Positions 27,593 to 39,873 of a DNA stretch of 64,000 bases are shown piece by piece (positions within the stretch are counted from its first letter, which is position 1; each line of letters starts with the position of its first letter). The position numbers were made by a program, and so were the translations under genes. The stretch comes from Megalobrama amblycephala (taxonomy: Eukaryota > Chordata > Actinopteri > Cypriniformes > Xenocyprididae), in contig NC_063045.1 in the NCBI RefSeq assembly GCF_018812025.1, forward strand, positions 777,623 to 841,622, in the 5' to 3' direction. Under the pieces are notes generated by a model. That model made no database searches. It was not told the DNA's origin and was given only the letters and a program-made list of their open reading frames with translations.

Positions 27593-28008
27593 TTTGTACT
27601 TTTGTTATGCTGCTGTTTGCAAACCTCGAAGGCCAAAAACACACTACATAAGCACGCTAACATTATTAAACGAGATGTGTTATTTAGCTACTAGCTACAT
27701 ATAAACAGTTTAACTAACTTTATCTAACCTGTTTAGCAAGATTGTTAAATGTTGCGGCATCTTGACCGTAGTTGAGCTGACTGTAGAAGAAGAACGATTG
27801 CGCTAATGTCTGCTAGTGCCCCTTGTGGGCGAAACTGAGAATGCAAGTACAATTGCAATTGTTTTCTGACGCATTTCGTAACAAAACCCTTCGCGCTTCA
27901 TTCAGCCTGAAAAACACATTTTTAAAAATAATCCTTCACACTTTAAGATATGCAAATTAGAAGGCTGATGAAAATCCAACCATATGTTCTGCTGGTCCGA
28001 GCTGGTTT
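27593..28008. other. Spacer downstream of ppard
   Basis: No gene or repeat is recognisable here. Purine-rich and AT-rich unique sequence leads into a short fold-back repeat. Confidence 0.4.
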
Positions 28009-28120
28009 AAGATGGTCTCCCAGCCTGACCAGCCAAAAAGTGCCCAAAAACTCTCAAAAACCAGCTAGGAGACTAGCTAAGACCAGCTAACTAGCGCAGA
28101 CTGGTTTTTCTAGCAGGGAT
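28009..28120. repeat. GCTGGT/ACCAGC fold-back repeat
   Basis: The left half, with CTGCTGGTCCGAGCTGGTTT, pairs with the right half, which has ACCAGCTA words and ends in AGACTGGTTTTTCTAGCAGG. It is related to the piece in def6 intron 3 near 4,430. From 28,121 to 28,740 no feature was seen. Confidence 0.6.
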
Positions 28121-28739
28121 CTTCCCTAGTCGCTATCACAGCACCTGGACAACGTTATTACAACTTTTAAAACCTCAAACTTTCCATTTTTTAATTGTTT
28201 TTGTTTGCGTTTCTGAGAAATGTACTGTAATCACATTTATATGAGAGTTCAGATCAGTGATTGAATATCTGACTCCAGAGTTTATATAAATATTATTTAA
28301 TTACGCTTTATTAGCCCCAATGGGAGTGTATCGATATGCAAAGCTGTTCCTGTATTCGCTATGACCTTTGACCCTATGCGCATTGTAGGCCTCAGTCTGA
28401 TGTCGTTTCCTGTATGTGTCATGGTCGTGCTGCTAACTGGTTCCTGTAGACATGACATGCTGTGAATCTGTGCGTTCTGACCGGAGACAAGTGCCGGTGA
28501 AATGTGTCCGTGTCTTCCTGTCGGAGGGGCCATTTGTTTCCTGCTAATGTGAACGATGTGGACACATTCCTCCATCTGAACTGACTGAACTGCAGGGTGA
28601 TGTTTTCTACCGGCTTTTGTAAAACATCTGAATAAAACCACAGGGTAAAACCTCACCGATTGATCTTCTGGGCTATTTCATAAATGTTTTTGCAAACCAA
28701 TTGAACATCTCTTACAGGGGTCACTGAATTACTTATGAG

Positions 28740-31640
28740 GTAAGTGGTTGTTTTAGAGGGTTTGTGGGTAATTTAGGGCAATGGCGTGTTTTCAAGGGTC
28801 AGTGTGGTGTTTTTGAGAGTCAGTGGGTGTTTTAGGAGATTGTTGGGTGTTTTTGACATCAGTGATTTATTTTTCAGGGTTTGTGGGAATTTTAGGGCGT
28901 CACTGGGGTGTTTTGGAGGATCAATGGCGTGTTTTCAGTGTGGTGTTTTTGGTGTTCATCTGTATAATGTGTTTTTGTGGTGTTTTAGGGTGTCATTAGG
29001 ATGCCTTAGGATTTCTGAGTAGCCTAATATTGGGTTGTTTTCGAGGGTCAGATTGATGTCTGTTGGTGCATTTGAGTGCATTTAGTGTTGCTGAGTATTT
29101 GGATGGTCAGTTCTGTATTGTTTTTAAAGATGTGGGTGTGATTCGGGGTCCTGTGGAAGGCAAGGTGTATTCAAAGTTTGATCTATTCAAAGCGTGAGGT
29201 GTATTTGAAGGTCAATTAGGAGGATTTTTTTGGTGTTTTTATGGTAAGTGGGGTATTTTCTAAAGGTCCGTGGGTGTTTTTGAGGGTCAGTGTATTTTTG
29301 AGGGTCATTAGAATGTTTTTGAAGTCTTGATGGGTATTTTAAGGGTCATTGTGGTCATTTTGAAGTTTGCATGGTTTGTTGTAACTTGTGTTTTTTTAGG
29401 GTCACTATATTTTTAGGGTGTCATTGGGGAGTTTTGCAGGGTCAGGTTGCAGTTGGGTATTTTAGAAGGTCATTGTGGGTATTTAGGGTGCCATTTAAAG
29501 TGTCAGTTGTGTTCTCAGTGGCATAATGTGAGATTGGGGTGTTTTTGAGGGTCAGGTTGATGAGGATGTATTTGATTGCATGTAGGATGTTTTTGAGACT
29601 CTGGGTATTTAAGGGTTCATTGTGGTGTTTCTGAGGTTCAGTGGTTGTTTTTGGTGGTCAATAAGTATTTTTAGGGCATCAGTGGGGTGTTTTGGGGGGG
29701 GCACTGTGAGTTTTAGTGGATCGTTGGGAAGGTTTTGAGGTTCTTTATGTATTTAGGGAGTAATCTTGATATTTTAGATTTTCTGGGGTGTGTTTGAGGG
29801 TCAGTGGGTGTCTTGGGTGATCATTGGGGTGTTTTGAGGGTCATAGAGTATTTAGGAAGTAATGTGGGTGTTTTGGAGATGTAGCTGGCATTTTTGAAGA
29901 TCCATGGGTGTTGTAAGGGACCATTGGGGTGTTTTTGAGGGTCACTGTGTGTTTTAGGGGATCATTGGGGTGTTTTTAGGGTCATTATGTATTTAGGGAG
30001 TAATCTAGGTGTTTTGGGGTTTCTGTGGGTGTATTTGAGGGTCACTTGGTGTTTTGGGGATCATTGAGGTGTTTTTGAGGGTCATGTATTTAGGGAGTAA
30101 TCTGGATGTTTGAATTTCAGTGGGTGTATTTGAGGGTCATTTGGTGTTTTAATGGATCATTGGTGTGATTTTGAGGGTCATCAAGTATTTAGAGAGTAAC
30201 GTGAGTTTGGGGAGTTTTAGTGGGTGTTTTAGGAAATCATTGGGGTGTGGGAGTAATCTAGATGTTTGAGTTTTGTGGATGTTTTTGAGGGACACAGTGT
30301 TTTAAGGGACCATTGGTGTGATTTTGAGGGTCACTAAGTATTTAGAGAGTAACATGAGTTTTGGGAGTTTTAGTGGATGTTTTAGGGGATCATTGGGGTG
30401 TTTTTAGGGTCATTATGTCACTTGCTGTTCTAGGGAATCATTTGGGTGTGGGAGTAATCTAGATGTTTGACTTTCGGTGGGTGTTTCTGATGGTCACTTG
30501 TTTTAAGGGACCATTGGTGTGATTTTAAGGGTCACTAAGTATTTAGAGAGTAACATAAGTTTTTGGGAGTTTTAGTGGGTGTTTTAGGGGATCATTGGTG
30601 TGATTTTAAGGGTCACTAAGTATTTAGAGAGTAACATAAGTTTTTGGGAGTTTTAGTGGGTGTTTTAGGGGATCATTGGGGTGTTTTAGGGTCATTATGT
30701 ATTTAGGGAGTAATCTAGGTGTTTTGGAGTTTCTGTGGGTGTATTCGAGGGTCACTTGGTGTTTTGGGATCATTGAGGTGTTTTTGAGGGTCATGTATTT
30801 AGGGAGTAATCTGGATGTTTGAGTTTCAGTGGGTGTCTTTGAGGGTCATTTGGTGTTTTAATGGATCATTGGTGTGATTTTGAGGGTCATCAAGTATTTA
30901 GAGAGTAACGTGAGTTTGGGGAGTTTTAATGGGTGTTTTAGGAAATCATTGGGATGTGGGAGTAATCTAGATGTTTGAGTTTCGTGTATGTTTTTGAGGG
31001 TCACTTGGTGTTTTGGGATCATTGAGGTGTTTTTGAGGGTCATGTATTTAGGGAGTAATCTGGATGTTTGAGTTTCGGTGGGTGTTTTTGAGGTTCATTT
31101 GGTGTTTTAGGGGATCATTGGTGTGATTTTGAGGGTCATCAAGTAATTAGAGAGTAATGTGAGTTTTTTTGGGAGTTTTAGGAAATCATTGGGGCGTTTT
31201 GAGGGTTGTTGTGTACTAAGGGAATAATCTAGATGTTTTGGAGTTTGTAGGTGTATTTGAGGTTCACTGGGTGTCTTAGGGGATCATTGGGGCGTTTTGA
31301 GGGTTGTTGTGTTTTAAGGGAATAATCTATGTGTTTTGGAGTTTCTGTGGGTGTATTCGAGGGTCACTTGGTGTTTTGGGATCATTGGTGTGATTTTGAG
31401 GGTCATCAAGTATTTAGAGAGTAACGTGACTTGGGAGTTTTAGTGGGTGTTTTAGGAAATCATTGGGGTGTTTTGAGGGTTGTGTATTAAGGGAATAATC
31501 TAGGTGTTTTGGAGTTTCTGTGGGTGTTTTAGAAGATCACTGGATGTTTTAGGGCATCATCAGGGTGTTTTTGAGGATGAGTGGGGTGCTTTTGATCTTC
31601 ACTGTGGTGTTCTTGAGGTTCAGAGATGTATTTGAGGCTC
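28740..31640 (+). repeat. Degenerate GT-rich tandem array between ppard and the IRAG-like gene
   Basis: The base theme is GGGTGTTTT(T)GAGGGTCA with ATTTAGGGAGTAATCT and GGATCATTGG variants. Copies are decayed on the left and better kept between 29,900 and 31,500. Two 87-base-scale blocks at about 30,497-30,583 and 30,584-30,670 are almost identical, showing recent local duplication. No coding signal. Confidence 0.85.
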
Positions 31641-31674
31641 ATTGTGTGATTTTAAGAGTCGTGATGAATCGCAG

Positions 31675-32165
31675 GGCGTGAGGGTCAGCGAGAGGTTTCC
31701 AAAGGTACGTGCTCTTCCTCTGACTTGTGCTCTTCTGTAAGGTTGTTTCCTGTATGTTACGTATACATTTCCTCCTCAGCTGAAGGTCATGACCCTGCGC
31801 TCTGTTTGATTTGTGTCTTATCTGTAAGATCATTAATTAAATGCATGAGGATCAGAACAATCATGTGGGTCACAGGATAACACACGCCCATTATGATTAT
31901 CATTATTTGTGATTGTTTGTGTATAACCTTTGTTTTAAGGGTGTGTGTGTATGTGAATGTGCTCTGCAGATGTTGTATGAACAATGCGACCCCAGGGCAG
32001 CATAACTCGCCCTCTCTCCATTGTGTGTGTGTTCTGCTAGGTTCCTCGTCCCAGCAAGCGGTCCGATTCCAGTCCGGATTCTGTCGTTTCTCTGTCTGTT
32101 CGTCTCCCGCTGACTCGGAGTGCGAAACAAAAGGGTTTAAGGGTTTGGTCAGGATTTGGTCACAC
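31675..32165 (+). other. Possible upstream exons of the IRAG-like gene
   Basis: A frame ending ...RVSERFPK before the donor AAG|GTACGT (31704) can join in phase to a frame after the acceptor CTGCTAG at 32040, beginning VPRPSKRSDSSPDSVVSL. The Ser-rich wording looks coding. However, the second piece lacks a good donor; only a weak CT|GTCTGT keeps phase with the exon at 32978. This is a tentative hint about the missing N-terminus, not a firm exon call. The (GTTT)n run at 32388-32419 follows. Confidence 0.2.
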
Positions 32166-32993
32166 GAGATGCTGAAATCTGCCTAATACAGATTAGACGG
32201 ATCAGCACTCGAATCATGCGGCCTCAGACGCTTGTGAGGAATGCTGAATGTGCTGTTACAAAACCAAACAGTCTGTTTATGAAACACATTCAGACACGTA
32301 ATGAATCTCAGAAGTCCCCTGAATTACCCTGAGGAGATTTCTTTGAGGTTGTTTTGGGTGTTTTTTTTAAATTAATATCAATTGTTAGTTTGTTTGTTTG
32401 TTTGTTTGTTTGTTTGTTTGAGTTTTGTAAGTAATTCAGTCCTTGTCTTCTGACTCTGAGATCTCAAACACCAGTCACTGCACACAATGAGTTCTGTAAA
32501 GCCCTCTTGTGGTCAGATATGGAAATACATCCTGCATTTTACTTTTTTATAGATTCAAAACCAGGGTATTAATAAGAATAATAAAATATATACAATTAAA
32601 TATAATTAAAAACTGTTCAATTATTTGTTTTAAAAATGATTAATTATATTTTCTTTTGCGATGATTTGATGATGGTCTCTGTATGACTCAGTTCTGATGA
32701 CCTTTGACCCTTTTATGTTTAACTCTTGACGTCCGTCCCGGTTCCTCCTGCAGCTCTTTCATGTTGTGGGTTTGTTGAGCGTGTTTTGTTGCTGCTCTGG
32801 GATCAGTTGTGTTGTGCGTGTGTTGAGGCACTTCAGATCACGACGGCTGATTCCAGATCAGTGTCAGTCCTGACGAGCGCTAAGAAGATTATGATTGACT
32901 CTTTACCTCTGAACGGACACGATACAAACACACAGACTAAACTCTAAATTACACTGTGTTTTATTAGTTTCTGTCAGGGTGATTTATCAGCAG

Positions 32994-35900
32994 ATGAATG
33001 AATCAGGCCTGTGTGATTATACTGGAATACTGGGAGACAGTGACGACAGCGATGACGGTACGACACACACACTTACAAACATGCCATTGTATTACCATAG
33101 TTAACACAGTACCAAAATACCACGTTTTGAACACTAACTTTCGTTGGTTTTGGTCACACTAAGCAGAAGCAAACTCAAAGAAGCTGCTGGCGGCTTCCTG
33201 GGAGAAGTTATCCATCATGGACAGACTGGGATTAAAGAGGTAAAGACCCACCGAAACACACACACAGTATCTGGCTGCTAATGCTAACGCTAACAGGAAA
33301 TGTTTCTCACAGCAGTGTGGAGATGACGGAGGACGAGGTCGAGGTGAGTCTCTCTCTGAGTGTGTGTTAGGTATAACATCTCCAGATGTCGCTAACATCT
33401 GTGAACTCGCACATACACAGAGCGCGTTTACCCAGTTTGCACTGGGGTTTCACTGCGACCAGTACACGCTGACCCAGCGGCTGCAGGCGGAGCGACACGA
33501 CCGCGTGGTCGCAGAGGAGAATCTGCAGAGAGAACTGCGACAGACCAGAGAGATGCTGCAGGTACTCCACTGAGGGTTGAGGGAGCGTTGTGGGAACGTT
33601 GTGAGGGCACTGATTTTGGGTATGTTGTGAGAAGGTTGTGAGGGTGTTGTGGATGGGAGCATAGTGAGAGCATTGTGGGAACGTTGTGAGAGCGTTGTGA
33701 GGGCATCGATTTTGGGTATGATGTGAGAAGGTTGTGAGGGTGTTGTGGAGACATTGTGAGAGCATTGCAGGAGCGTTGTGAGGGTGTTGTAGGGATTTAT
33801 GGGAGCATAGTTTGAGGGTTGCAGCAACGTTGGGAGAGCGTTGTGAGAGCATTTTAGTTGCATTGTGAGAAATTTGTGAGGGTGTTGAAGGGACATTGTA
33901 AGGGAATTTTGGGTACGTTGTGAGAAGGTTGTGAGGGTGTTGTAGGGGTTTATGGGAGCATAGTGTGAGGGTTGCAGGAACGTTGTGAGAGTGTTGAGGG
34001 AATGTTGTGAGAGCATTGTGAGGGCATCGATTTTGGGTATGTTGTGAGGGTGTTGTGGAGAAATTGTGAGGACATTTTGGTTGCATTGTGAAAAGGTTAT
34101 GAGGGTGTTGTAGGGGTTTATAGGAGCATAGTGAGAGCATTGTGGAAACGTGAGAGCGTTGAGGGAATGTTGTGAGAGCGTTGTGAAGGCATCGATTTTG
34201 GGTATGTTGTGAGAAGGTTGTGAGGGTGTTGAGGGGACATTGTGAGGACATTTTGGTTGCATTGTGAAAAGGTTATGAGGGTGTTGTAGGGGTTTATAGG
34301 AGCATAGTGAGAGCATTGTGGGAACGTTGTGAGAGCGTTGAGGGAATGTTGTGAGAGCGTTGTGAGGGCATCGATTTTGGGCATGTTGTGAGAAGGTTGT
34401 GAGGGTGTTGAGGGGACATTATAAGGGAATTTTGGGTACGTTGTGAGAAGGTTGTGAGGGTGTTGTAGGGGTTTATGGGAGCATAGTGTGAGTGTTGCAG
34501 GAACGTTGTGAGAGTGTTCAGGGAATGTTGTGAGAGCGTTGTGAGAGCATCAGTTTTGGGTATGTTGTGAGAAGGTTGTGAGGGTGTTGTGGAGATATTG
34601 TGAGAGCATTGAGGGAGCATTGTGGGAGCGTTGTGAGGGTGTTGAAGGGATTTATGGGAGCATAGTTTGAGGGTTGCAGCAACGTTGTGAGAGCGTTGTG
34701 AGGCCATTGTGAGAGCATTTTAGTTGCACTGTGAGAAATTTGTGAGGGTGTTGAAGGGACATTGTAAGGGAATTTTGGGTACGTTGTGAGAAGGTTGTGA
34801 GGGTGTTGTAGGGGTTTATGGGAGCATAGTGTGAGGGTTGCAGGAACGTTGTGAGAGTGTTGAGGGAATGTTGTGAGAGCATTGTGAGGGCATCGATTTT
34901 GGGTATGTTGTGAGGGTGTTGTGGAGACATTGTGAGGACATTTTGGTTGCATTGTGAAAAGGTTATGAGGGTGTTGTAGGGGTTTATAGGAGCATAGTGA
35001 GAGCATTGTGGGAATGTTGTGAGAGCGTTGAGGGAATGTTGTGAGAGCGTTGTGAAGGCATCGATTTTGGGCATGTTGTGAGAAGGTTGTGAGGGTATTG
35101 TGGAGACATTGTGAGAGCGTTGTGGGAGTGTTGTGAGGGTGTTGTAGGGATTTATGGGAGCATAGTTTGAGGGTTGCAGGAACGTTGTGAGAGCGTTGTG
35201 AGGGCATTGTGAGAGCATTTTAGTTGCATTGTGAGGGTGTTGAGGGGTCATTATAAGGGAATTTTGGGTACGTTGTGAGAAGGTTGTGAGGGTGTTGTAG
35301 GGGTTTATGGGAGCATAGTGTGAGTGTTGCAAGAACGTTGTGAGAGTGTTCAGGGAATGTTGTGAGCGTTGTGAGAGCATCAATTTTGGGTATGTTGTGA
35401 GAAGGTTATGAGGGTGTTGTGGAGACATTGTGAGCATTGAAGGAGCATTGTGGGAGCATTGTGAGGGTGTTGTAGGGATTTATGGGAGCATAGTTTGAGG
35501 GTTGCAGCAACGTTGTGAGAGCGTTGTGAGAGCATTTTAGTTGCATTGTGAGAAATTTGTGAGGGTGTTGAAGGGACATTGTAAGGGAATTTTGGGTACG
35601 TTGTGAGAAGGTTGTGAGGGTGTTGTAGGGGTTTATGGGAGCATAGTGTGAGGGTTGCAGGAACGTTGTGAGAGTGTTGAGGGAATGTTGTGAGAGCATT
35701 GTGAGGGCATCGATTTTGGGTATGTTGTGAGGGTGTTGTGGAGACATTGTGAGGACATTTTGGTTGCATTGTGAAAAGGTTATGAGGGTGTTGTAGGGGT
35801 TTATAGGAGCATAGTGAGAGCATTGTGGAAACGTTGTGAGAGCGTTGAGGGAATGTTGTGAGAGCGTTGTGAGGGCATCGATTTTGGGCATGTTGTGAGA

Positions 35901-38900
35901 AGGTTGTGAGGGTGTTGAGGGGACATTATAAGGGAATTTTGGGTACGTTGTGAGAAGGTTGTGAGGGTGTTGTAGGGGTTTATGGGAGCATAGTGTGAGG
36001 GTTGCAGGAATGTTGTGAGAGTGTTCAGGGAATGTTGTGAGGGCATCGATTTTGGGTATGTTGTGAGGGTGTTGTAGGGGTTTATGGGCGCATAGTGTGA
36101 GTGTTGCAGGAACGTTGTGAGAGTGTTCAGGGAATGTTGTGAGAGCGTTGTGACAGCATCAATTTTGGGTATGTTGTGAGAAGGTTGTGAGGGTGTTGTG
36201 GAGACATTGTGAGAGCATTGAGGGACCGTTGTGGGAGCATTGTGAGGGTGTTGTAGGGATTTATGGGAGCATAGTTTGAGGGTTGCAGGAACGTTGTGAG
36301 AGCGTTGTGAGGGCATTGTGAGAGCATTTTGGTTGCATTGTGAGGGTATGTTGTGAGAAGGTTGTGAGAGTGTTGTAGAGGTCTATGGGAGCATAGTGTG
36401 AGGGTTGCAGGAACGTTGTGAGAGCATTTTGATGTTGTGAGGTGTGTTGTGGGAATGTGAGAATGTTGTGATGGAATTTTGTTTACATTGTGAGAAATTT
36501 GTTGTGGGGGTTTATGGGAGCAGAGTGAGAGTGTTGCAGCAAGGTTGTGAGGCCATTGTGGGTATTATGGGAGCATTGTGAGAAGGTTATTCAAGTGTTA
36601 TGTGAGCGTCATGAGCATTGTGGGGACATTTTGAGAGCAATTTGGTTGTTGTGACAGTTGTGAGGCCGTTGTTGGGTGATTATGGGATTGTTGTGGAAGC
36701 ATTGTGAGAAGGTTATTAGAGCATTATGGGACTGTTACAAGAGGGTTGTAAGGACGTTGTGAGAACATTTTAGGGTACATTTTGAGAGGGTGTTGTAGGG
36801 GATTATGGAATCATTTTAAGAAGGTTTTTAGATCATTATAGGAGCGTTGTGAGATGATTGTGAGGGTGATGTAGGGGTTTATGGGAGCATAATGAGAGCA
36901 CTTTGGGGATGTTTTGAGAGCAATTTGATTACATTGTGAGAAGGTTGTGATAGTTGTGAGGGCGTTGTTGGGGGATTATGGGAGTTTTGTGAGATAGTTG
37001 TGCGAGCATTGTGAGAAGGTTATTGGAGCATTATGGGAGGGTTGTAGGGACGTTGTGTAGGGTATTTTTATATATTGTGAGAGTGGTTGGGAATATGGGA
37101 GCATTGTAAGGACATTGTGAGAACATTTTAGGGTACATTGTGAGAGGGTTATGAGGGTGTTGTAGGGGATTATGGGAAAATTGTGAGAGGGTTGTGGAAG
37201 CATTGTGAGAAGGTTATTAGAGCATTATAAGAGTGTTGTGAGAAGGTTGTAAGTGTGTTGAGGGTTCATTGTGAGAGCATTGAGATGGCATTTTGGTTAC
37301 ATTGTGAGAAGGGTTTGAGGGTGTTGTGGAGACATTGTGAGGTTGTGTAGATGTTGTGGGGGTTTATGGGAGCATAGTGAGAGTGTTGTGGGAACGTTGT
37401 GAGGGCATTTTGAGAGTGTTGCAACAAGGTTGTGAGGGCATTGTGGGTATTATGGGAGCATTGTGAAAGGGTTATCTGAGCATTATGGGAGTGTCATGAG
37501 CATTGTGGGGACATTTCGAGAGCAATTTGGTTACATTTTGAGAAGGTTGGGATAGTTGTGACGGTATTCTTGGGGGATTATGGGAGTGTTGTGAAAGAGT
37601 TGTGAGGACATTGTGAGGGCATTTTGAATATATTGTTAAAGTGTTGCGACAATGTTGTGAAGGCATTGTGGGGGAATTTGGGAGGATTGTGAGAGGATTG
37701 TGGGTACATTGTAAGAAGGTTTTTAGAGTGTTATGGGAATGTGAAGGGATTGTGAGAGCGTTGTAAGGATGTTGTGAGAACATTTTTAGGGTACATTGTG
37801 AGAGGGTTATGGAAGCATTGTGAGAAGGTTTTTGGAGCATTATAGGATCATTGTGAGAGGGTTGTGGGGATGTTGTTAGAGCGTTGTGAGGTCATTTGAG
37901 TTGTTTTGAGAAGGTTATGAGGGCATTATGGGAGCATTAAGAGAGGGCTGTGAGGACATTATACAAGTGTTATGAAAGGGAATCAAGGAGGCTTGTGAGA
38001 CTTTTTTGAGTTGTGGGAGGGTTGATAGAGCATTGTGAGAAGGTTGTAAACGCTATGGGAGTGTTGTCTGTGTTATGAGTGGATTGTTAGAGGGTTATGA
38101 GAGTTGTGGGTTGTGTTGTGAAAGGGTTTTAAGAAGGTTGTGAGGGCATTGTTGGGAGCAATATGGGAGCATTGTGAGAGGGTTGTGAGGATGTTATGTG
38201 AGTGTTATGAGAGGTAATTAAAGTTATCGAATTATTGTGAGTGAGTTGTGTTTGGGAGCACTGTGGAAGCATTGTGAGACAGTTGATAGAGCATTGAGGG
38301 GATTTTTGATACAGTTTTACACTTTGTGAGGAGATTGTGGGAGTGTTGTGAGAGCGTTGTGAAGGGTTTGTGCTGTCCTGCAGGTGTTGTATGAGCGCCT
38401 ACCAGATGTGGATAGCAGAGAGATGGTGCAACAGATGACGAACAACCTGCAGAAGCTGGAGAGCAACGTGGACGATGTTGTCAAAACAGCAGAGATGCTT
38501 GGAGCTGCACACCAGGTACTTCACTTGACAAAACCCACTTAAACCTTTCATGAAACTTTTTATAACCATGTTGCATGCATCAGGAGGCGCGTGTCAGTCA
38601 TGCCGTGGAGATGATGTCAGTACACGTGGAGCATCTCAAGAGACGTCACTCTACAGAGAGTGAGGAGATGCTGGAGGTCAGGAAGCTGCTGCACAGGAGG
38701 AGGGGCCGATTACACAGTGACTCCACAGGTCAGTGCTGCCCCCTAGGGGCCTGGAGGACATCACATTCCAGTATTTAAATAAACATGCAGTCTTATATAG
38801 TCAGAATTTTCCTCAAACAGATGACCGAGACCTGTTCAGACATTCATCACAACAGGTAACTGACAATGATTTAACTATTAGACTAAATCAGGTACTCATA

Positions 38901-39873
38901 TGAGTACCTTTAGACCTTATTTTGCATATTTAAAGAGCTATGAAAACTCACAGCTTCATTTATGCCACTCTTTTCTGTAGAACGACAGTTCAGTGACCAG
39001 AATTCTTTTATGTTTCTTTTTTGGAGCTTGATATATGGTGAATATTTACTGTCATTATCATTTGTCTTGTATTATTCATCAATAACAGCTTGTGTTTATG
39101 TCGTAGCCAACACGCCGCAGGGTCAGCATCACGTTTCTCCCGACTCAATCTGAGGTACGTTTCTTGGTCATATTCCAGCGTTTGATGTCTGGATGTTTGT
39201 ACAAGTCTTTATAAGTCTTTATCGCTGCAGTTGAAGCATCTAGAGGCTTCGTTTCTGGAGAACTGCAGAACCAATGCGAACACAAAGAAAAAGCTTGACG
39301 GGAGGTAAAACTAGACATGATTAAGTTTGAGAGTAGCTAAAACTTTATTTAACCACAAAATATGATTGTTTCCTGTGTGTATCTCTCAGACAGGAAGTAG
39401 CTCCGGCAGATTCTCCTCTGAACAGTCTGAACCAAGAAGATGAAGTCGACAGCAGTGTGTTTCAAAGGTAAAACGCGAGCAGTACTCTGACATATGTATT
39501 CCTACACTACATGAATGCATGTGACCAATCTTCGTATTCGCCAGTGCGACGCAAGTCACGCCGATGTGCCGTCGCCGTCGCTGTTCTCCAATCAAACCCA
39601 AAGAAAGTTCATTTGAGGGGGAGGAGTCAGAAAGAGGGGAGGAGTCCAACACTGAGCTGTGCGTTTATATTCATGTATTTATCATAATTTATGCGCATAA
39701 TTCAGACCGCTGACACGTTTTATGGTGTTTGCAGGTATCTCGTGCCACGTCGGCGCCCCCTGTTGGCTGGGAGGACTCCGTGTGGATGGATCATCAGAAT
39801 GATATCACTCGTGTTTGGTCTGATGATGCTGATAGCGACTCTTTTATATGTAGTCGTGAGTGCTTTGTATTAA
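32994..39873 (+). CDS. IRAG/Jaw1-family tail-anchored coiled-coil protein (11 exons)
   Basis: Exons: 32994-33057, 33167-33239, 33313-33343, 33421-33561, 38384-38515, 38584-38728, 38821-38855, 39107-39154, 39231-39304, 39390-39467, 39545-39658, then a last exon 39735-39873; phases join to 357 aa. Features: an acidic N-terminus (GDSDDSDD); MTEDEVESAFTQFALGFHCD at about 50; a long coiled coil (about 65-190) with AEMLGAAHQEARVSHAVEMM; the basic PKA/PKG-type site TRRRVS at 209-214; and a hydrophobic helix (about 334-357) running to the last residue. IRAG1 and IRAG2 are ER-membrane proteins that bind IP3 receptors, and IRAG1 is a cGMP-kinase substrate; the same motif order is remembered in both. 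The exon starting near 32978 has no stop before the ATG, so the N-terminus may extend upstream. Much shorter than IRAG1 (about 900) or IRAG2 (about 555). Function here is inferred from family. Confidence 0.85.
33570..38370 (+). repeat. 4.8-kb minisatellite in IRAG-like intron 4
   Basis: The basic words are GTTGTGAGAGC, GTTGTGAGGGTGTTGTAGGG and TTTATGGGAGCATAG. The word CATCGATTTTGGGTATGTTG and its variants mark larger blocks of about 165-340 bases that recur at least ten times between 33,700 and 36,180. The right part (36,350-38,370) is more decayed. On the minus strand the array lacks stops over long spans and reads as Ser/His/Asn/Thr/Leu-rich repeats, an artefact of composition. Confidence 0.95.

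Noticed and set aside
33367..36327. Series of minus-strand open frames of 100-294 codons rich in Ser, His, Asn, Thr and Leu
   Set aside because: They lie wholly inside the minisatellite of the IRAG-like intron, overlap each other in several frames, have no start context or splice signals of their own and mirror the repeat unit.
32994..39873. Identity as TRAF3IP3, which neighbours LAMB3 in human and also ends in a membrane helix
   Set aside because: The AEMLGA.HQE.R.S coiled-coil words and the RRRVS site match the IRAG family as remembered; still listed as an alternative to test by tree.
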